DNA of 64,000 bases from Ricinus communis (lineage: Eukaryota > Streptophyta > Magnoliopsida > Malpighiales > Euphorbiaceae). A program made the position numbers and the translations under genes. The notes beneath the pieces were generated by a model. The model ran no database searches, had not been told where the DNA came from, and saw nothing but the letters and a program-made list of their open reading frames with translations. Position 1 is the stretch's first letter. The number at the start of each line of letters is the position of its first letter. Positions 11,961 through 24,054 of this stretch are shown here, piece by piece. The stretch covers positions 27,303,688-27,367,687 of the forward strand of contig NC_063264.1 of NCBI RefSeq assembly GCF_019578655.1, given 5' to 3'.

Positions 11961-13755
11961 AACATTTATGGGTTTCCATAAATTTTATCATTTCGGCTTA
12001 ATTAATGGAAATAATTGTGTGGGTCACCTTAATTAGTCAAGGCATATATGAATTTAGAAACTCCTTTTTAAGAAAAATAATTTATTTACTATTTATTTTA
12101 GTTAGAACAGACAGTAAGAGAAAAGTATTTCATAATACATTTATTTTTTCTTTTTGTATTTCTTTTCTGGTTGCTACCTTTGCTTATTTGCTAAACAATT
12201 GAGATTTGTGGGTCACAAAATTATGGATCTACATTCTGATATTTATTTTTTATTCTTTTGAATTTGTTTAGTCGCTTCTTGCTCAATTTTCCGAAGTGAA
12301 GATTAAAATTTCTTTATTTTCTTTTACAATTATGATGTTTTTTAAAAATTCTTTTTTTTGTTTTTGAGGGGAAGGAATTTATTAGCCATTCTCAAATACT
12401 GATTCTAAAAAATAATTTTTAAAAAGTCTCATTAAAAAGGAAGAAAAAAAATCTAAAAATGATTTGAAAAGTAATTTTTAAACTACGTCAAAACAATTAG
12501 AGTCATTCTAATGTATTATAGATGTACAGTACCATACAAGTCTATACTAAATACTAAATTAGTTAGTTATATATAATACTTAATTATTATCAATTAAATA
12601 AATTATTTTATTTATTTTTTATCTATTTTTAGAATTTAATTAGTAGTACTTGATAACTATGAAATTTAACTATAAATTTTTTAACTCTTATAAATAATTA
12701 AAAATTACATATAAATTCATTGACAATCTATATTAGTAAAAGTACATATAAAATAAATAAATTATTTAAAATAATATTAATTTATACTTTATAATTAAAA
12801 GATAAACCTATAATAATAGGGTGCCATAATAGTACTCTAGCAAAATCCAAACAATTAATATATAATTTTTTAATATTTAAAAAAAAATGCAAAGGGTTCA
12901 CTACCAAAATGGAGAGTTAATATTGTTTTTTAGAGTATCTCAACAATATTTTATATTTTTTTTATTAAATTATAATCAATTGACTCTTTCTTTTAATTTA
13001 TCTTGAAATATTTGAATGCTTGAGGAATATTTTTATATTTCACTTTTTATTTAATTTTTATAAATGAAAGAAAAGAGATCATATAATAAGATAGAATGTC
13101 ACTTTTAACAATGTGAGGAGCAATAATGAACTAATTTTATTTTTTATTTTTACAATAAAAAAATAATTTAAAAGCTTGTTAGATGCTCTTAACTCTATAA
13201 TAAAATTAATAAATATTGTGATATTAGCATGGGAACTTAATTATTGTTCTAGGAAGCTATACAAAGAAGTCACTAAAGAAGTATAATAATTTTGAATGAA
13301 ACTTTTTCTGTTAAAAAGTAGCTTCAGATCTTCAATTTTATAAATGTGTGGTTGATTATTTAACAACTTGTCTATGCGATCTTATTGGTCACCTCAGTTA
13401 CAATGTCAGTGTTGGTAAGGCTCAACACTTTTTTATAATTAATTAGTTGATTTGGACCCATTTGAACTTCTTTCTTTTTCCCCAATTGCTTTTAAGAATA
13501 TATATATTTTATTTTTAAATTTTAAAAACTGATTTTTAAGAAATAATCAAATAAATCCTTTTTTTGAAATAAGTAAATTTGATAAAAGCTTATAAAAAAA
13601 GAGAATGTATTAAATAAAAAAATTATATAGCAGGTTTTTTTTTAAAATTATAAATCTAATTTTTAAGAATCAATATTGATTCTTAATAATATTTTTATTT
13701 ACATGATTCTCATTGACAATACTTTTATTTACATAAATCTTAATTAGAGATAAAG
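11961..13755. other. AT-rich intergenic DNA with an old dispersed repeat
   Basis: Mostly very AT-rich DNA without credible coding frames. The part from about 12537 to 12840 resembles 42935-43225 (shared phrases such as 'aaattagttagttat', 'aatttaattagtagtact', 'aaattatttaaaataata'), so it is an ancient dispersed repeat. The rest holds nothing I recognise. Confidence 0.5.
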
Positions 13756-13760
13756 AAAAA

Positions 13761-13935
13761 CACTCGAGATCTAGCTGAAGTGTCAAGAGCATTGTGCTCT
13801 TGGAAAGTAAAAGTCTTAGAATTTAAATCTTCACCTCCTCATACAATGTGAGCTTTCACCTTTAGGGTGAGTATAAAGAAATTACTATTCTTATTGTGTA
13901 GTCCAAGATCCATGAATAAAAATAAGGAGTGCTTT
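13761..13935 (+). mobile_element. tRNA-derived SINE, degenerate
   Basis: The head resembles a tRNA gene. An A-box-like CTAGCTGAAGTG lies at about 13771-13782, followed by CAAGAGCATTGTGCTCTTG, which folds back on itself, and a decayed B-box-like AGAATTTAAATCT near 13818-13830. The body 'cacctcctcatacaatgtg...gggtgagtat' and the segment 'attactattcttattgtgtag' match the layout of plant SINEs that carry an internal Pol III promoter. No clear A-tail or target duplication is seen. It lies between the two minus-strand genes. Confidence 0.5.
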
Positions 13936-14278
13936 TAAGCTACCATGTTATTCATGATATCTACTTGAAAGATGATACAGTAATTAACCATAGAATAACT
14001 GGAATTTCTCCAATATCTATATTTCTAATAAAATAAAGACTATGCTGCTGTTACCTGAAACCTGCATAGCATAAATGCTTTGTGTTGTATGCCAACCAAA
14101 TGACAGCCATATTTATTTATAATATCAAATCATAAAAGAAAAACCAGTCATCATATGATGCATCTACTACAGCTGTTAGATTTTGCTAATCTGATTTCTC
14201 TTTCATCTCCTGAGTAATGCTAGTCAGGATCACCAAAATAAAATAATCATCATCAGCTGACAATTTTTGCAAGTAGGC

Positions 14279-14330
14279 CATTCCTGAGAAGAGTGGAAAG
14301 CCTTCTCAGGTTGTCAGGAATGGCCGATGC
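14279..14330. repeat. Hairpin-forming inverted repeat
   Basis: GGCCATTCCTGA is repeated in inverted form as TCAGGAATGGCC about 30 bases later, and an inner GAGAAG/CTTCTC pair extends the stem after a six-base bulge. The loop is about 9 nt. It lies about 390 bp beyond the stop codon of the DUF616-family gene, so it may fall in its 3' UTR. It does not match any microRNA I recall. Confidence 0.55.
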
Positions 14331-14579
14331 CATGCCAATTACCCTTTTCAAGAAATGTGCATCAGGAAAATAAAAGTCAAGATGGCATGAAATAATTGAA
14401 GGTAATCATGAATTATTATGGTCTGTCGTATTTACAGTAGCAGTAGAAAAGAATGAACAGATATGAATAATTTCCAAACAAAATTTTGGGGCAACTCTTG
14501 ATCCTTCTCTCATTTGTAATATTTTTCGCAGATACATGCCTAAAAACAAAGGAAAAGCTAGATTGATTTCTTGCATATG

Positions 14580-14717
14580 AAATGGCTTCTTTGTATTTAT
14601 CACTAGCAGCAACCTTATGGTGGCGCCTTGAAATAGATCTCCTATCTTTCCCATGCCTAAAGTATTCTTCAATGGAGTCCTTCCAGCAAAACTATCATGG
14701 TGGGGGAGTGGTGGTTG
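14580..14717 (-). pseudogene. Decayed C-terminal tail of the DUF616-family gene
   Basis: Just after the TGA at 14718-14720 the same frame continues with QPPLPHHDSFAGRTPLKNT. A second frame then gives RHGKDRRSISRRHHKVAAS. Both blocks look like the usual proline-rich, then Arg/Lys-rich end of this protein family. At least two small changes (a stop or frameshift near 14718 and a one-base shift near 14655) separate them from the coding frame. This could be real erosion of a disordered tail or sequencing error. Confidence 0.6.
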
Positions 14718-17700
14718 TCATCGAATTACAGAGGCAGTGGGAGGTGGCAGGTGGTCTAATATCTCTTTGTGATAACTCTGCACGTCAACGATCAGGTAGA
14801 GTGTAACATACAAATTATCATTTATTAAAAATTGAACACACATTATCTAACAAACTTCTTTAGGCTGATCAAGGAAAAGTACCATTTCCTGCACTGTCAG
14901 AATTCCACAGATGGCTTTTAGTTTCAGGCGTTATACACAAGGATAGAGAATGAACACACGAAATGCATAGAACATCTAGCAATTACTTCGGACAAGATTA
15001 AAAAGAAAGAAACACACAGATGCCTGTCTGGATGCTTCCGCTGAAATTAGAAACAACCAAACAATTTCATCGGATACTCCAAACAGTGCAACCAACCAAC
15101 TATTCACTGCTTGGAAACTGGGGAAGAAAGTAAAAGGAACTAGCATTCATCATGACTATGGACTAAAGAAGAAGGCAATCAGCAATCTACAGAATGCTTT
15201 TGTGACACAAAAGTGGTACTTGTCAAAATGCTTACAGAAGCTCAACAAGAAATTGACAATTAACTTGGAGAAAGGGGGTGCAAGAGGACCTAATGGCTTT
15301 ACATCTTTCCAAAAAATGTAGCTCGAAATAATGAGGATTGGAGAAAAGAACCCCCATGTAGCCAACCCCAACTAGCTTGGGACTAATGCTTGATTCAGTT
15401 GAGTTGAGCTATCAAAAATTAAACCTTAGGAAAAACAGATTATACTATTATAATTGATTCCACATGCCAACTATTGAAGAACTTTTCTGGAACAACATAT
15501 AAGATACCTAGTTTAAACTCTCAGCAATTCATAATCCCATAAAATTGAAACTAATAACCAAATGTTTACCTGAATAACGAAATTGCGCCTCTCACAATCC
15601 AAAAACATGCTGATACTCCAATTTACTTTTTTCATTATTTTATCCCTTACTGTGGAAAAGCTTAATTGATCCCTGGAAGTAAACCGATCGACTTCGTTGA
15701 ACCAGAGGCAGGTAAATAAATTTGTAATAGGAATATGTTCTCTAATTATAACACAGCCTTCCGGAACATCTGGAAGAACTCAGTCATTAAGCTACAAATT
15801 CAGAGATATAAAGCATGAAGAACATAACTTCATATATGGAACTATGCACATACCACTGGTTATGGGAAGCTTAGCCCGAGTATATGGTGTTAGGCCCTCC
15901 TTTTTATAAAACTTAATATGGTAATCAATGGATGCATTGTCATACTTTCCAGCAGCTTTGTTAGCTTCAGCCTCTACAAAAACATCAAAACGCCTATAAT
16001 GTCTTGAGATTGCAAAATTAGCATTTTGGCTCCACAGAAACCTGGAAAGGAAAAGAATAAGGATCAAATTGTATTTATATTATCACAATGAGATGAATCT
16101 TTTAAGTTCCAGACATGTAAAGTACAAGAGAATTAATGAGAATAATGTCTACCAAAACTACTTTAAGAATTGATATGTCCAGATGCACTATGAAGCAACA
16201 GAATGATAACAGATTGCCTTGTCCCATGCAACTCAACCATTTATTTCTCTTATAAATGCTTAAACCCCAAAGGAATTTCCCAAGTGAATTAGAATTTTAA
16301 ACTGGAGGTTCCAAGTTCAATTCACATTATGGTAGGGATATGATGATTTATGGAATGATAGTGGCTACCCCTATTAAGCAGTTACTGCCTAAGAAGTCTG
16401 CCAATGGACAAGGAAAAGGAGAAAAATGAAAGCTTTCTGCATTTTTAATTACTTGATATGAATTTCTGTTGGTAATTAGAATCAAAACCTCACAATGTCA
16501 AGCAAAGAACTGAAGAAGCTAACGGCAGTTCTAAAAGATCATGGAAACCTCCAAATATTATACTGAGAATCAATAAAGTTTTGATGCAAATCAACCAGGA
16601 AATTCAAAAACTAATTTAAGTTGGGGATTCATGCACCTGACATATGGATCATTCATGACTGTTTAGTTAAAGCAAAATAAAAAGAGAAGTACCTCTCAAG
16701 AACTTTATATGGATCCTCAACAAGCTGGAGCTTCCCATCAATCCATACCGAATATCGAACATTAGGAAAGATCCTATGCAACAGAAGCTTTGGAACCTTT
16801 AAAACACAGGAAAAAGTAATCCTTCAATTTTTAGAACCATCATAACAGGTTTTAGGACAGGTTTTAGGAATTAACACAACAAAAATAATGAATTTTAGGA
16901 TAAGATATAACTACAAATGATAGGTCAAAATGAAAGTTTTTCAGCTGAAGCAAAAGCTCCTGCTATGCCAGGATTCATGAGAATTAAAATTCTGTCTGTG
17001 CCCACCTATGAGCACAAATGAATTTACAAGCAAACATTTTATTTTCTTCCTCTTCTGTGCACCTACTCGTTTCAATGCTCCTTCTTTTCTCTTTTTTTTT
17101 TTTAACTAGATTCTGAGAAAACTTGGACATTGTTCTCTCCATTGATAAGAGATAGGAGTGAAAATTCTTTTTACCTCAAATACTGATTTTAATAATCGTG
17201 TTTCTTATACTATTCTTAGCTCATTAAATTGATATCGAATATGGAATCTAATTCTACACAAATAATAATTCCACAAACATGTATTTTTTAAATAAAAAAC
17301 AAGATTGCTGACTACTTTTAGTTGTCTTATAAATATAATGTTGATTTTGATCTTTTTAGCAAATTTTATTTCTTTTGCACCTCACCCCTCAAAGGGGCAC
17401 CCTGCCCCTTGTGCCTAGGCTCCAAGACTCTTAGTGACTTGTGCATTTAATAACTATGCACGGTAGATAAAAGCAGGAACACGCCCCCTTCTCAATTGCT
17501 TTAAAAATTAACAAAAGCTCCATTCAACTTCCTATTAACATTACATCTTGCAACCCACTGATGAATGAGGCCAAATATCAAGTCTTGAAGTCAAAGATAA
17601 ACCCGCATAATCGACGAGAGGGTTATTATGCAAAATTATCCTATCTGCCAGTAGCTTCAATCTCTCTATAAGGAATAACCAAAGGGAAGAATAAAAGAAT

Positions 17701-18979
17701 GCTACAGCATCTGATGCTTAGTGCAACAATATCCAGGAACTTTATTTTTATGACCTTTCTTAATATCCCAAGGGATTTTAAGAGTTAACAACTAAACATT
17801 TCCCACAAAATCAGGAAATGCTGCTGGCCTGATAAATTTGTGTCCTAGACAATTTCTTTCCGTGCCTCTCTAGACTATAGAGAAACATGAGCCCCGGATA
17901 ATTGTTTTAGACTCAAGTCTCCAGAATGTGTTCAATATAAAGGACGTGTTCAATATAAAGGGTGAACAATCAGAGATAACTTCCAAAGGCATTGAAGGGA
18001 AAGAAGCAGTACATGCAACTATATAAACAAACATGAACAAACAAAAATAAGCATCCACTTTTAAAAACCTATGTGCTAAAACTACTTCCCCGCCTTTGAT
18101 GCTAACAAATCTGGAAAAGGTGCATTAGATTAGGCAAATCAACAAAAAAAAGAAAATTGACCTTTCCATTACGTCTTGAATCCATGTATGGAATGTTATG
18201 AACAACAATAATCCTCCATAATCCAACTTTCATGCTACTATCCAAGACATTGGAATTCTTCATATATGCTTCAGTATCTTCATCAATAAACATGTAGAAA
18301 GGAACATATTTTGTTGCTGCTTCACCAATGTTCTTAGGCTGCTGTATTATGTCATAGTTCCCTGGAGAAAGTCCAATAATAAATAAGGGAAGGATGAATA
18401 AAACAAAAAAAATTCAGCAAATTGACTTATGCACAACAATACCAAATATGGCTGAAGCAATAATGACTTCATGAAACTGCTCCATCTCCCTAAGATCAGC
18501 TTCATCAATATCAAATCCAGTCTGAAAACCAGGTTTACTTCCTTTGACAAATCTGATAAAAAGAATATGCATCAGCAGAAAAATCAGATGAATTTACAAA
18601 ATCAAATAACCAGAGCTTGCTACTATGTTGATCACACATTAACTCTGGGATTAACATTGAAATAAAATTCCCATACAAAGATAAATAGACATTAGTGAGA
18701 AAAAGGATAATCAAAGTGGTTATGGCAGAGTTGATTTTGTTTGGTGTCTTCAGACCAAGGTCAGTCAAGGAAGGACATATACCTTCACATCTTTCTTAAT
18801 GCACTTGATGCAGTCCATTAATATATCTAAAGAGGCAGTAGGCCCGGTCCTTACTTCATTTATATACAAAATTCTTTAGTTCTGACTATTGCAAAATATC
18901 AATTAATGAATGGCTCTTGTACAGTCATATTCCCCAATAAATACCCATTATGGATTCTTACAATGAACCTAGGAAATCC

Positions 18980-19029
<50 letters not shown>

Positions 19030-20709
19030 GATATGCACCATCCCTCAAAAATTATTAGCAAGCTTTGATGTAATTTACCTATCTGCATTCCCTCACGTTT
19101 GCATACTTTACTTATTTACTCACATCCATTCACCATCATCATATACTTACCCAACCCCCTCCACATTCCACCTTACACCTCTCATAGCTTGTCTCCCCAA
19201 TCTCCCATGGACAAAGGTCCAAACAATTGCCTGCTCTTCCTCTCAGGCCTCTCCCAACCTCATCCCTCTCTCCTATCCCCATCTTTTGACACAAACAACT
19301 CAAATAAACAAATACTAGAGGTTAGTAGACAACAAAATCATCTATAATTCATTTAGGAAATCTTCAATGTTTGTATGTTACAGAACCAAAATTCACAGAG
19401 ATGATACATACCCACAGTGCACTGTCATTGACTCTTGTATGTCAAAAGAAACATTCCTCTGTTCTAAAGAAGGATATCCACCAAAGTCAGAACCTCCATG
19501 TGGTTCAGTTTTCACTGGATTTGCATCAACAACATATGTCAGGTTGTGAAGCACTGGTGATACTGATGGAGAACTAGGCATTCTGGCTCTGGCTTGCTCT
19601 GCAGGGAGATAACATACCGAACACGCTGAATGACAAGCAAACAAGAAAAAGGTCAGTATTATGCAAACAGGATTCATGTTAAATGAAGAAATTTTATCAA
19701 AATTATGATTTTTGATAGAGTTTATATCAAGAATTTATCTTATTAAAAAGAAACATAAAAGTCAGTTGTTCGTGCGATAATGAGAGCAACATATAAACTT
19801 GAAGATTTTTACCATCTTTATATTTAAAATTATATTTAGCTATTGAAATATGTTATTAGAAAGTTCATAAAGTTATTCATTCCAACTACCCATGCAGAGA
19901 CCAGTAGCAACTCAAAACTTACGGCGTGGTCCAAGCCGTTTTCTACTGGGTGGAGGAGGAGGTGGGAGGGAAAACTTGCGGCATGGATGGTCTGATGAAC
20001 CACCACTGCCCTCACTAATTCGATGGGGAGGAGGAGAAGGAGCTCTAATCCTGCCATTTCTTTCTCCAGTGTGAGAAGGATCCATTTCCAAAGCGAGAGT
20101 TGAACGGCTCTTCAAGTTTGAACTAGAGCTTTCTGGTGCACCACCATACAAAATGGACATCAATATATTGTATCAAGCAGCAAAACAATGAACTGGTAAT
20201 CAATTGATGGCATCTTTTCTTTCATTTAGGTCGAAGCTCATAAACAACTGTCTTTAATTCTGCTAACCAACTAATTATATCCACTTATAATTCAATCAAG
20301 ATTTCTTTTTTCTTAACTACATTTGGAACAAATGGCCATACTCTTTAAAAAAAATTAACTACATGTGGAACAAATAGCAACAATTCTCAAAATTAACTAC
20401 ATTTGGAACTAATTGCCACATTCTTCAAGGATTAACCACATTTAGAACAAATGGAAAGTGAATTAAAACAAAGAAGCGTAAAAAGAAGAAACCTTTACTA
20501 ACAGGAAAAGAACCCCAAATGAAAACAAGAAGAGCAAAGGTGACCAAAAGCACCATAGCAACCCTTTTCCGACCCAGGTAACGGCAGCAAATAAAAGGGA
20601 TAAAATGGTCTTTATCTTTATCCCTCACCAACATTTTCGAAGATGGTTTTCTTGAAATACCACAGCTACCTCCTCCTCCTCTTTGACCCAATGACAACCC
20701 TCCTATCAT
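14718..20709 (-). CDS. DUF616 / MUCI70-like glycosyltransferase (nine exons)
   Basis: Exons on the minus strand: 20709-20493, 20132-19923, 19625-19412, 18552-18443, 18361-18162, 16796-16693, 16041-15854, 15769-15570, 14777-14718. All introns are GT-AG and all phases close, giving 500 residues. Residues 1-49 form a basic N-terminal tail and 50-66 a single membrane anchor (type II, Golgi-like). A Pro/Ser-rich stem runs to about 140 (SLPPPPPPSRKR). The DUF616 domain follows: FGGYPSLEQRNVSFDI, VHCGFVKGSKPG, TGFDIDEADL, VGLWRIIVVHNIPY, VWIDGKLQL, SRHYRRFDVFVEAEANKAAGKYDNASIDY (seen across exon 7), CLWFNEVDRFTSRDQLSF, FLDCERRNFV. Arabidopsis MUCI70 in this family affects seed-mucilage polysaccharides, and its relative TOD1 was reported as a ceramidase, so the activity here is inferred. 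The frame ends at VIR-TGA, while the family's basic tail persists out of frame downstream. Confidence 0.88.
18979..19029. repeat. TC/CA compound microsatellite in DUF616 intron 3
   Basis: An uninterrupted run of CT dinucleotides passes directly into CA dinucleotides, about 50 bp in all. It lies in the intron between exons ending at 19412 and beginning at 18552. It is likely length-polymorphic. Confidence 0.95.
20313..20456. repeat. Imperfect 40-bp tandem repeat in DUF616 intron 1
   Basis: The phrase 'aactacatttggaacaaatg' recurs at about 20315, 20357, 20395 and 20434 with small changes, giving a period of 38-42 bp. It lies within intron 1, close to the exon 1 donor at 20492. Confidence 0.85.
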
Positions 20710-20990
20710 TGTTTTTTCAAACCCACCACAGCACTTGTTTTCATCTCCCTCCTTCGTTCGTGTCTTTCTTTCTTTCTTTCTTGTCCCTTTTCAAGAATCA
20801 CTTCTCAAAATATTAAAGAACTGAACAAAACCAAATGCCGAATCCAAAATGGCTTTCAATTCAAAGATTCACAACTGCCCGCTTTCTGTTCCTTCCCTCT
20901 CTCTTTGGATCGATTAGATTGGAGTTTTCTTATTGTTTCCCCGCAAAGAAAGAAAGAGAGAAGTTTGTAGCATGACAGGATTCCTTTTAT
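20710..20990 (-). promoter_or_regulatory. Promoter / leader of the DUF616-family gene
   Basis: This region upstream of the start codon (minus strand) has an AAAG microsatellite (TTTC on plus, about 20765-20781). It also has purine-rich, GAGAG-like stretches near 20950-20962 that read as leader-type sequence. No certain TATA box was found. Confidence 0.3.
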
Positions 20991-23257
20991 TCTTGTTATT
21001 ATTAGTAAATTGTTTTATATAATTTGTTCTTTTAGTTAGTTTGCCATTTAGAAACCTTTTTGTGATCAACCTTTTTTCTTGTCAAGAATTAGATCATTAC
21101 TCTTATTATAAGCTTTTTTATTGAACTGTGTTGCACTATTATGTTTTGGAATATATAACTTATTAAAACTAATATACTAAACTAATATTTATCTAAACAA
21201 TATATTTCTAATACCTATAAGTTTCCAAATTTCTCCTAAGTAAACAATTGATTAACTAATGAAGCATTTTCTCTAACTTTGTCTAGGTGCATTTTAGCAA
21301 GCGATTTCTTGCTTAAAAAGTGCCAAAATGCAAATAGTAAAAGGAAAAAAAAAAATTAAATGGTGCCATGTTTATTTAAACTCTTACCTCAGCTTCCATC
21401 GGCAATTGTTTTCTAAAATTATGAGTTCAATGAGTGCGAGAAAAAATCTTTATTCTTTAACTGGTCGTCCTAAGACTTCCGGTTATGAAAAATCTAGAGT
21501 TTTTGATGTGCCTATAATTGATATTAAAGCACACACAATCCTGATTCATTATCCATTATCGCTCTTGCAAATGGAAGAAGATAATACAAAATCATGGACA
21601 TCTCTGTTAGGGCTAACCGAGCGAAAGATGTGAGTTACGATTTACAGTGTATAGCTTCTTTAATTTAAAATGGTTTTGTAATCATTAAGTATAATTCTAT
21701 TGATTTGAAAGTAAAGAAGGATAAATGGAAGTTTATAATGTTGGAAATTTGTTATGTTTCGTGCTAGGCTTAATAAGATTGAATCCTTTGCTCTAACTTG
21801 GAGATATAAATTGATTTCAGTTATTTGATGAAGACTAGTTTCTTTTTATAATGGTTTTGGCAAATTAAATTATTATAAATATTTGCAAAAAAATGGAACA
21901 ATAATCTAAACTAACGGAAAAATAATGGATCTTGAGGTGGAAAAAGAGCTTTAAAGATTAGAAGATTAGAAGGTTCAAACTATTATTAGCACTCTTCAAA
22001 CAAGATAGTGTTGCAGCACACTGCAGGCTGCATGCCTTAACATGCGTCCTTATAATTAAGAATCCTCATTTCACTCTTAAGAGATATCAAGCTAATTTTA
22101 TCTAAAGACACTCGAATATTCCTTTTTTTTATTCTTTTTTTTATTTTTATAAAATCTAAGCCTGATTTTACAGTTAGGAACATCTCATTCAAACCTATTT
22201 GTTAAACCAAAAAGTAGAGTTATGCTCAATTAAGGCACACGAATCAGGGAGAAAAGAAGTGCAAGCAAGAAGAATGTGATTGCTGATATATAAAAACATC
22301 ATTGTTCATATACAAAACTAGGATCTTAAATTATGCTATATATAAGTTGGTAAATTCACTTTATAGTCATATATAAGTCATACAAGTATCCATAAGTATA
22401 GTATAAGCATTTTGAAAAAGACCCTTCTCAGTTTATTAGTTCAGGCAGCTCTCATAAATGCTTCATAAGCAATGACATTGATTTAGGAAAGAAGGAACTA
22501 CAAGATAATATTCTTAGTATATGTTTTTAATTGTTTATTATTTATAATTCCAATAAAACAATGAAAATAATCTTAGGTAAATTCAGTATAGATTGCCATC
22601 CTAATTTGTTAAATATTTTTCTAACATTTAAACTTTTACTCTAAAGTATCTCTAATAATAATAATAAAGAAAAAAGTTTATAGCTAGAGTACAACTAAGA
22701 GTCATTACCATCCTAATTTGCTAAATACTTATATCAATATTGTCCTTAGTGTGCAATGAGCTTAACATGTGAAAGTGTAGCATATGTTTTTAGAACCTTT
22801 TTTTTTCTTTTTTCCGGAGTCATAAACTTTGTAAGATGTGTAAATAAGAATCTTTTGAATTTTATCTAATTGAAGGCTTAAATATTAATATAAGTTCTCC
22901 ATTTGAGAAAATTAAGATATTTAAGACAAATAAGAAGTGACCCTAATTTTGGACTTATGGATTTTATAGGCTTCAATGAAAATTAGAATGAACTTTTTAG
23001 GGAATCAAAATGGTAAAAATACATTGATGCTTAATGATTTAATAATGAAAAGCACGACTTTTGTGTCTATTTATTAAGGATTTGGAGTTCTTTTGGCGCG
23101 AGAGAAAGAGTTGTTATGGAAGATAGCTTTCAGTAATCATTATTTTTTTATAGAGAAAATTAAATTGCATTACGATTTTTTAAAAAAATATTACTGTTTT
23201 ATGCACTCTTTGTTTTATAATTTTATCTTTCAACATTCTTACATTTTCTTTTGTTTT
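20991..23257. other. Intergenic DNA with one small unidentified frame
   Basis: Mostly AT-rich and without recognisable genes. A hairpin (TTTTAGCAAG / CTTGCTTAAAA) lies at about 21291-21321. Downstream a 71-codon plus-strand frame starts at 21421 (MSSMSARKNLYSLTGRPKTSGYEKS) and ends at 21631-21633. Its composition is protein-like but no family is recognised, so it could be a small gene, an exon or chance. The rest shows nothing. Confidence 0.35.
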
Positions 23258-23551
23258 TGTAGAATTTCAGAGATGATGAATTGAATGTAATCTGTATATT
23301 ATTGATTCTGATCTTTACAATTTGATTGTTCTGGTATTTATATACACATATACAACAGTAGCCTAATCTACTTGGTTGCCTTGATATCTCTGTCCAACGC
23401 CCCTTTCTTCTCTGGGAAAGGTTGAAGCGGTCTTTCCCTGTCACAGGGATGGTTGCTCCCTTTCCCTATGGCCAGTGATGGATAGCCCAGTATAGGCTTT
23501 TATGCCTGTGCAATGTCTGAGACCATGCTTTCCTTCTTACTGCTTTCAACA
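23258..23551 (-). repeat. 3' LTR of the copia element
   Basis: 294 bp, TG...CA bounded, near-identical in layout to the right copy. It contains 'ggtatttatatacacatata', a TATA-like region. The next inside bases on the minus strand are the polypurine tract. Confidence 0.93.
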
Positions 23552-23554
23552 CTC

Positions 23555-23960
23555 CCCCTCAAGTTGGGTTCGTAGAGGTTGATTGAACCCATCTTGCTGA
23601 GAATGGTTTGGTAACTACTTTTATTGAGAGCTTTAGTAAATATATTGTCCAACTGATCATGGCTTCTGACGAATGGAGTTTTAATTTCGCCTAACTGTAC
23701 CTTCTCTCGGATGAAGTGGAAATCCACCTCAATGTGTTTGGTATGTTCATGGAACACTGGGTTGGATGCGATATGTCATGCCGCCTGATTGTCACAGTAC
23801 ATTAGCATAGGTCCTTTGCAATCTATTTTCATGTCAAGGAGCACTTGTTTGATCCAAGTGAATTCGCTTGATGTGGATGCCATGGCTCTATATACTGCCT
23901 CTGCACTTGATCTTGCCACTACGCTTTGCTTTTTTACTTTTCCATGTTACTAGATTTCCT
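23555..23960 (-). pseudogene. copia RNase H and C-terminus, broken
   Basis: Segments such as YRAMASTSSEFTWIKQVLLDM, MLMYCDNQAA and, after a stop, NPVFHEHTKHIEVDFHFIREKV and SHDQLDNIFTKALNKS match the RNase H domain and the very end of copia polyproteins. The stop lies between CDNQAA and HIASNP. Confidence 0.87.
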
Positions 23961-24054
23961 CCTACGAATGTGCAAAAACCTGTTGTTGACTTTATGTCAC
24001 TGCTTCCTGCCCAATCTGCATCAGAGTAGCTAATTATGGTATTAGAATTATTTT

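Noticed and set aside
14406..14672. Minus-strand frame as a separate small gene
   Set aside because: Its first part is the out-of-frame tail of the DUF616-family gene; the rest is 3' flank.
18950..19318. 122-codon plus-strand frame with Ser-Leu and Thr-His repeats
   Set aside because: It is produced by the CT/CA microsatellite and lies antisense within intron 3 of the DUF616-family gene.
19393..19677. Minus-strand frame as a stand-alone protein
   Set aside because: It is exon 3 of the DUF616-family gene read through both splice sites.
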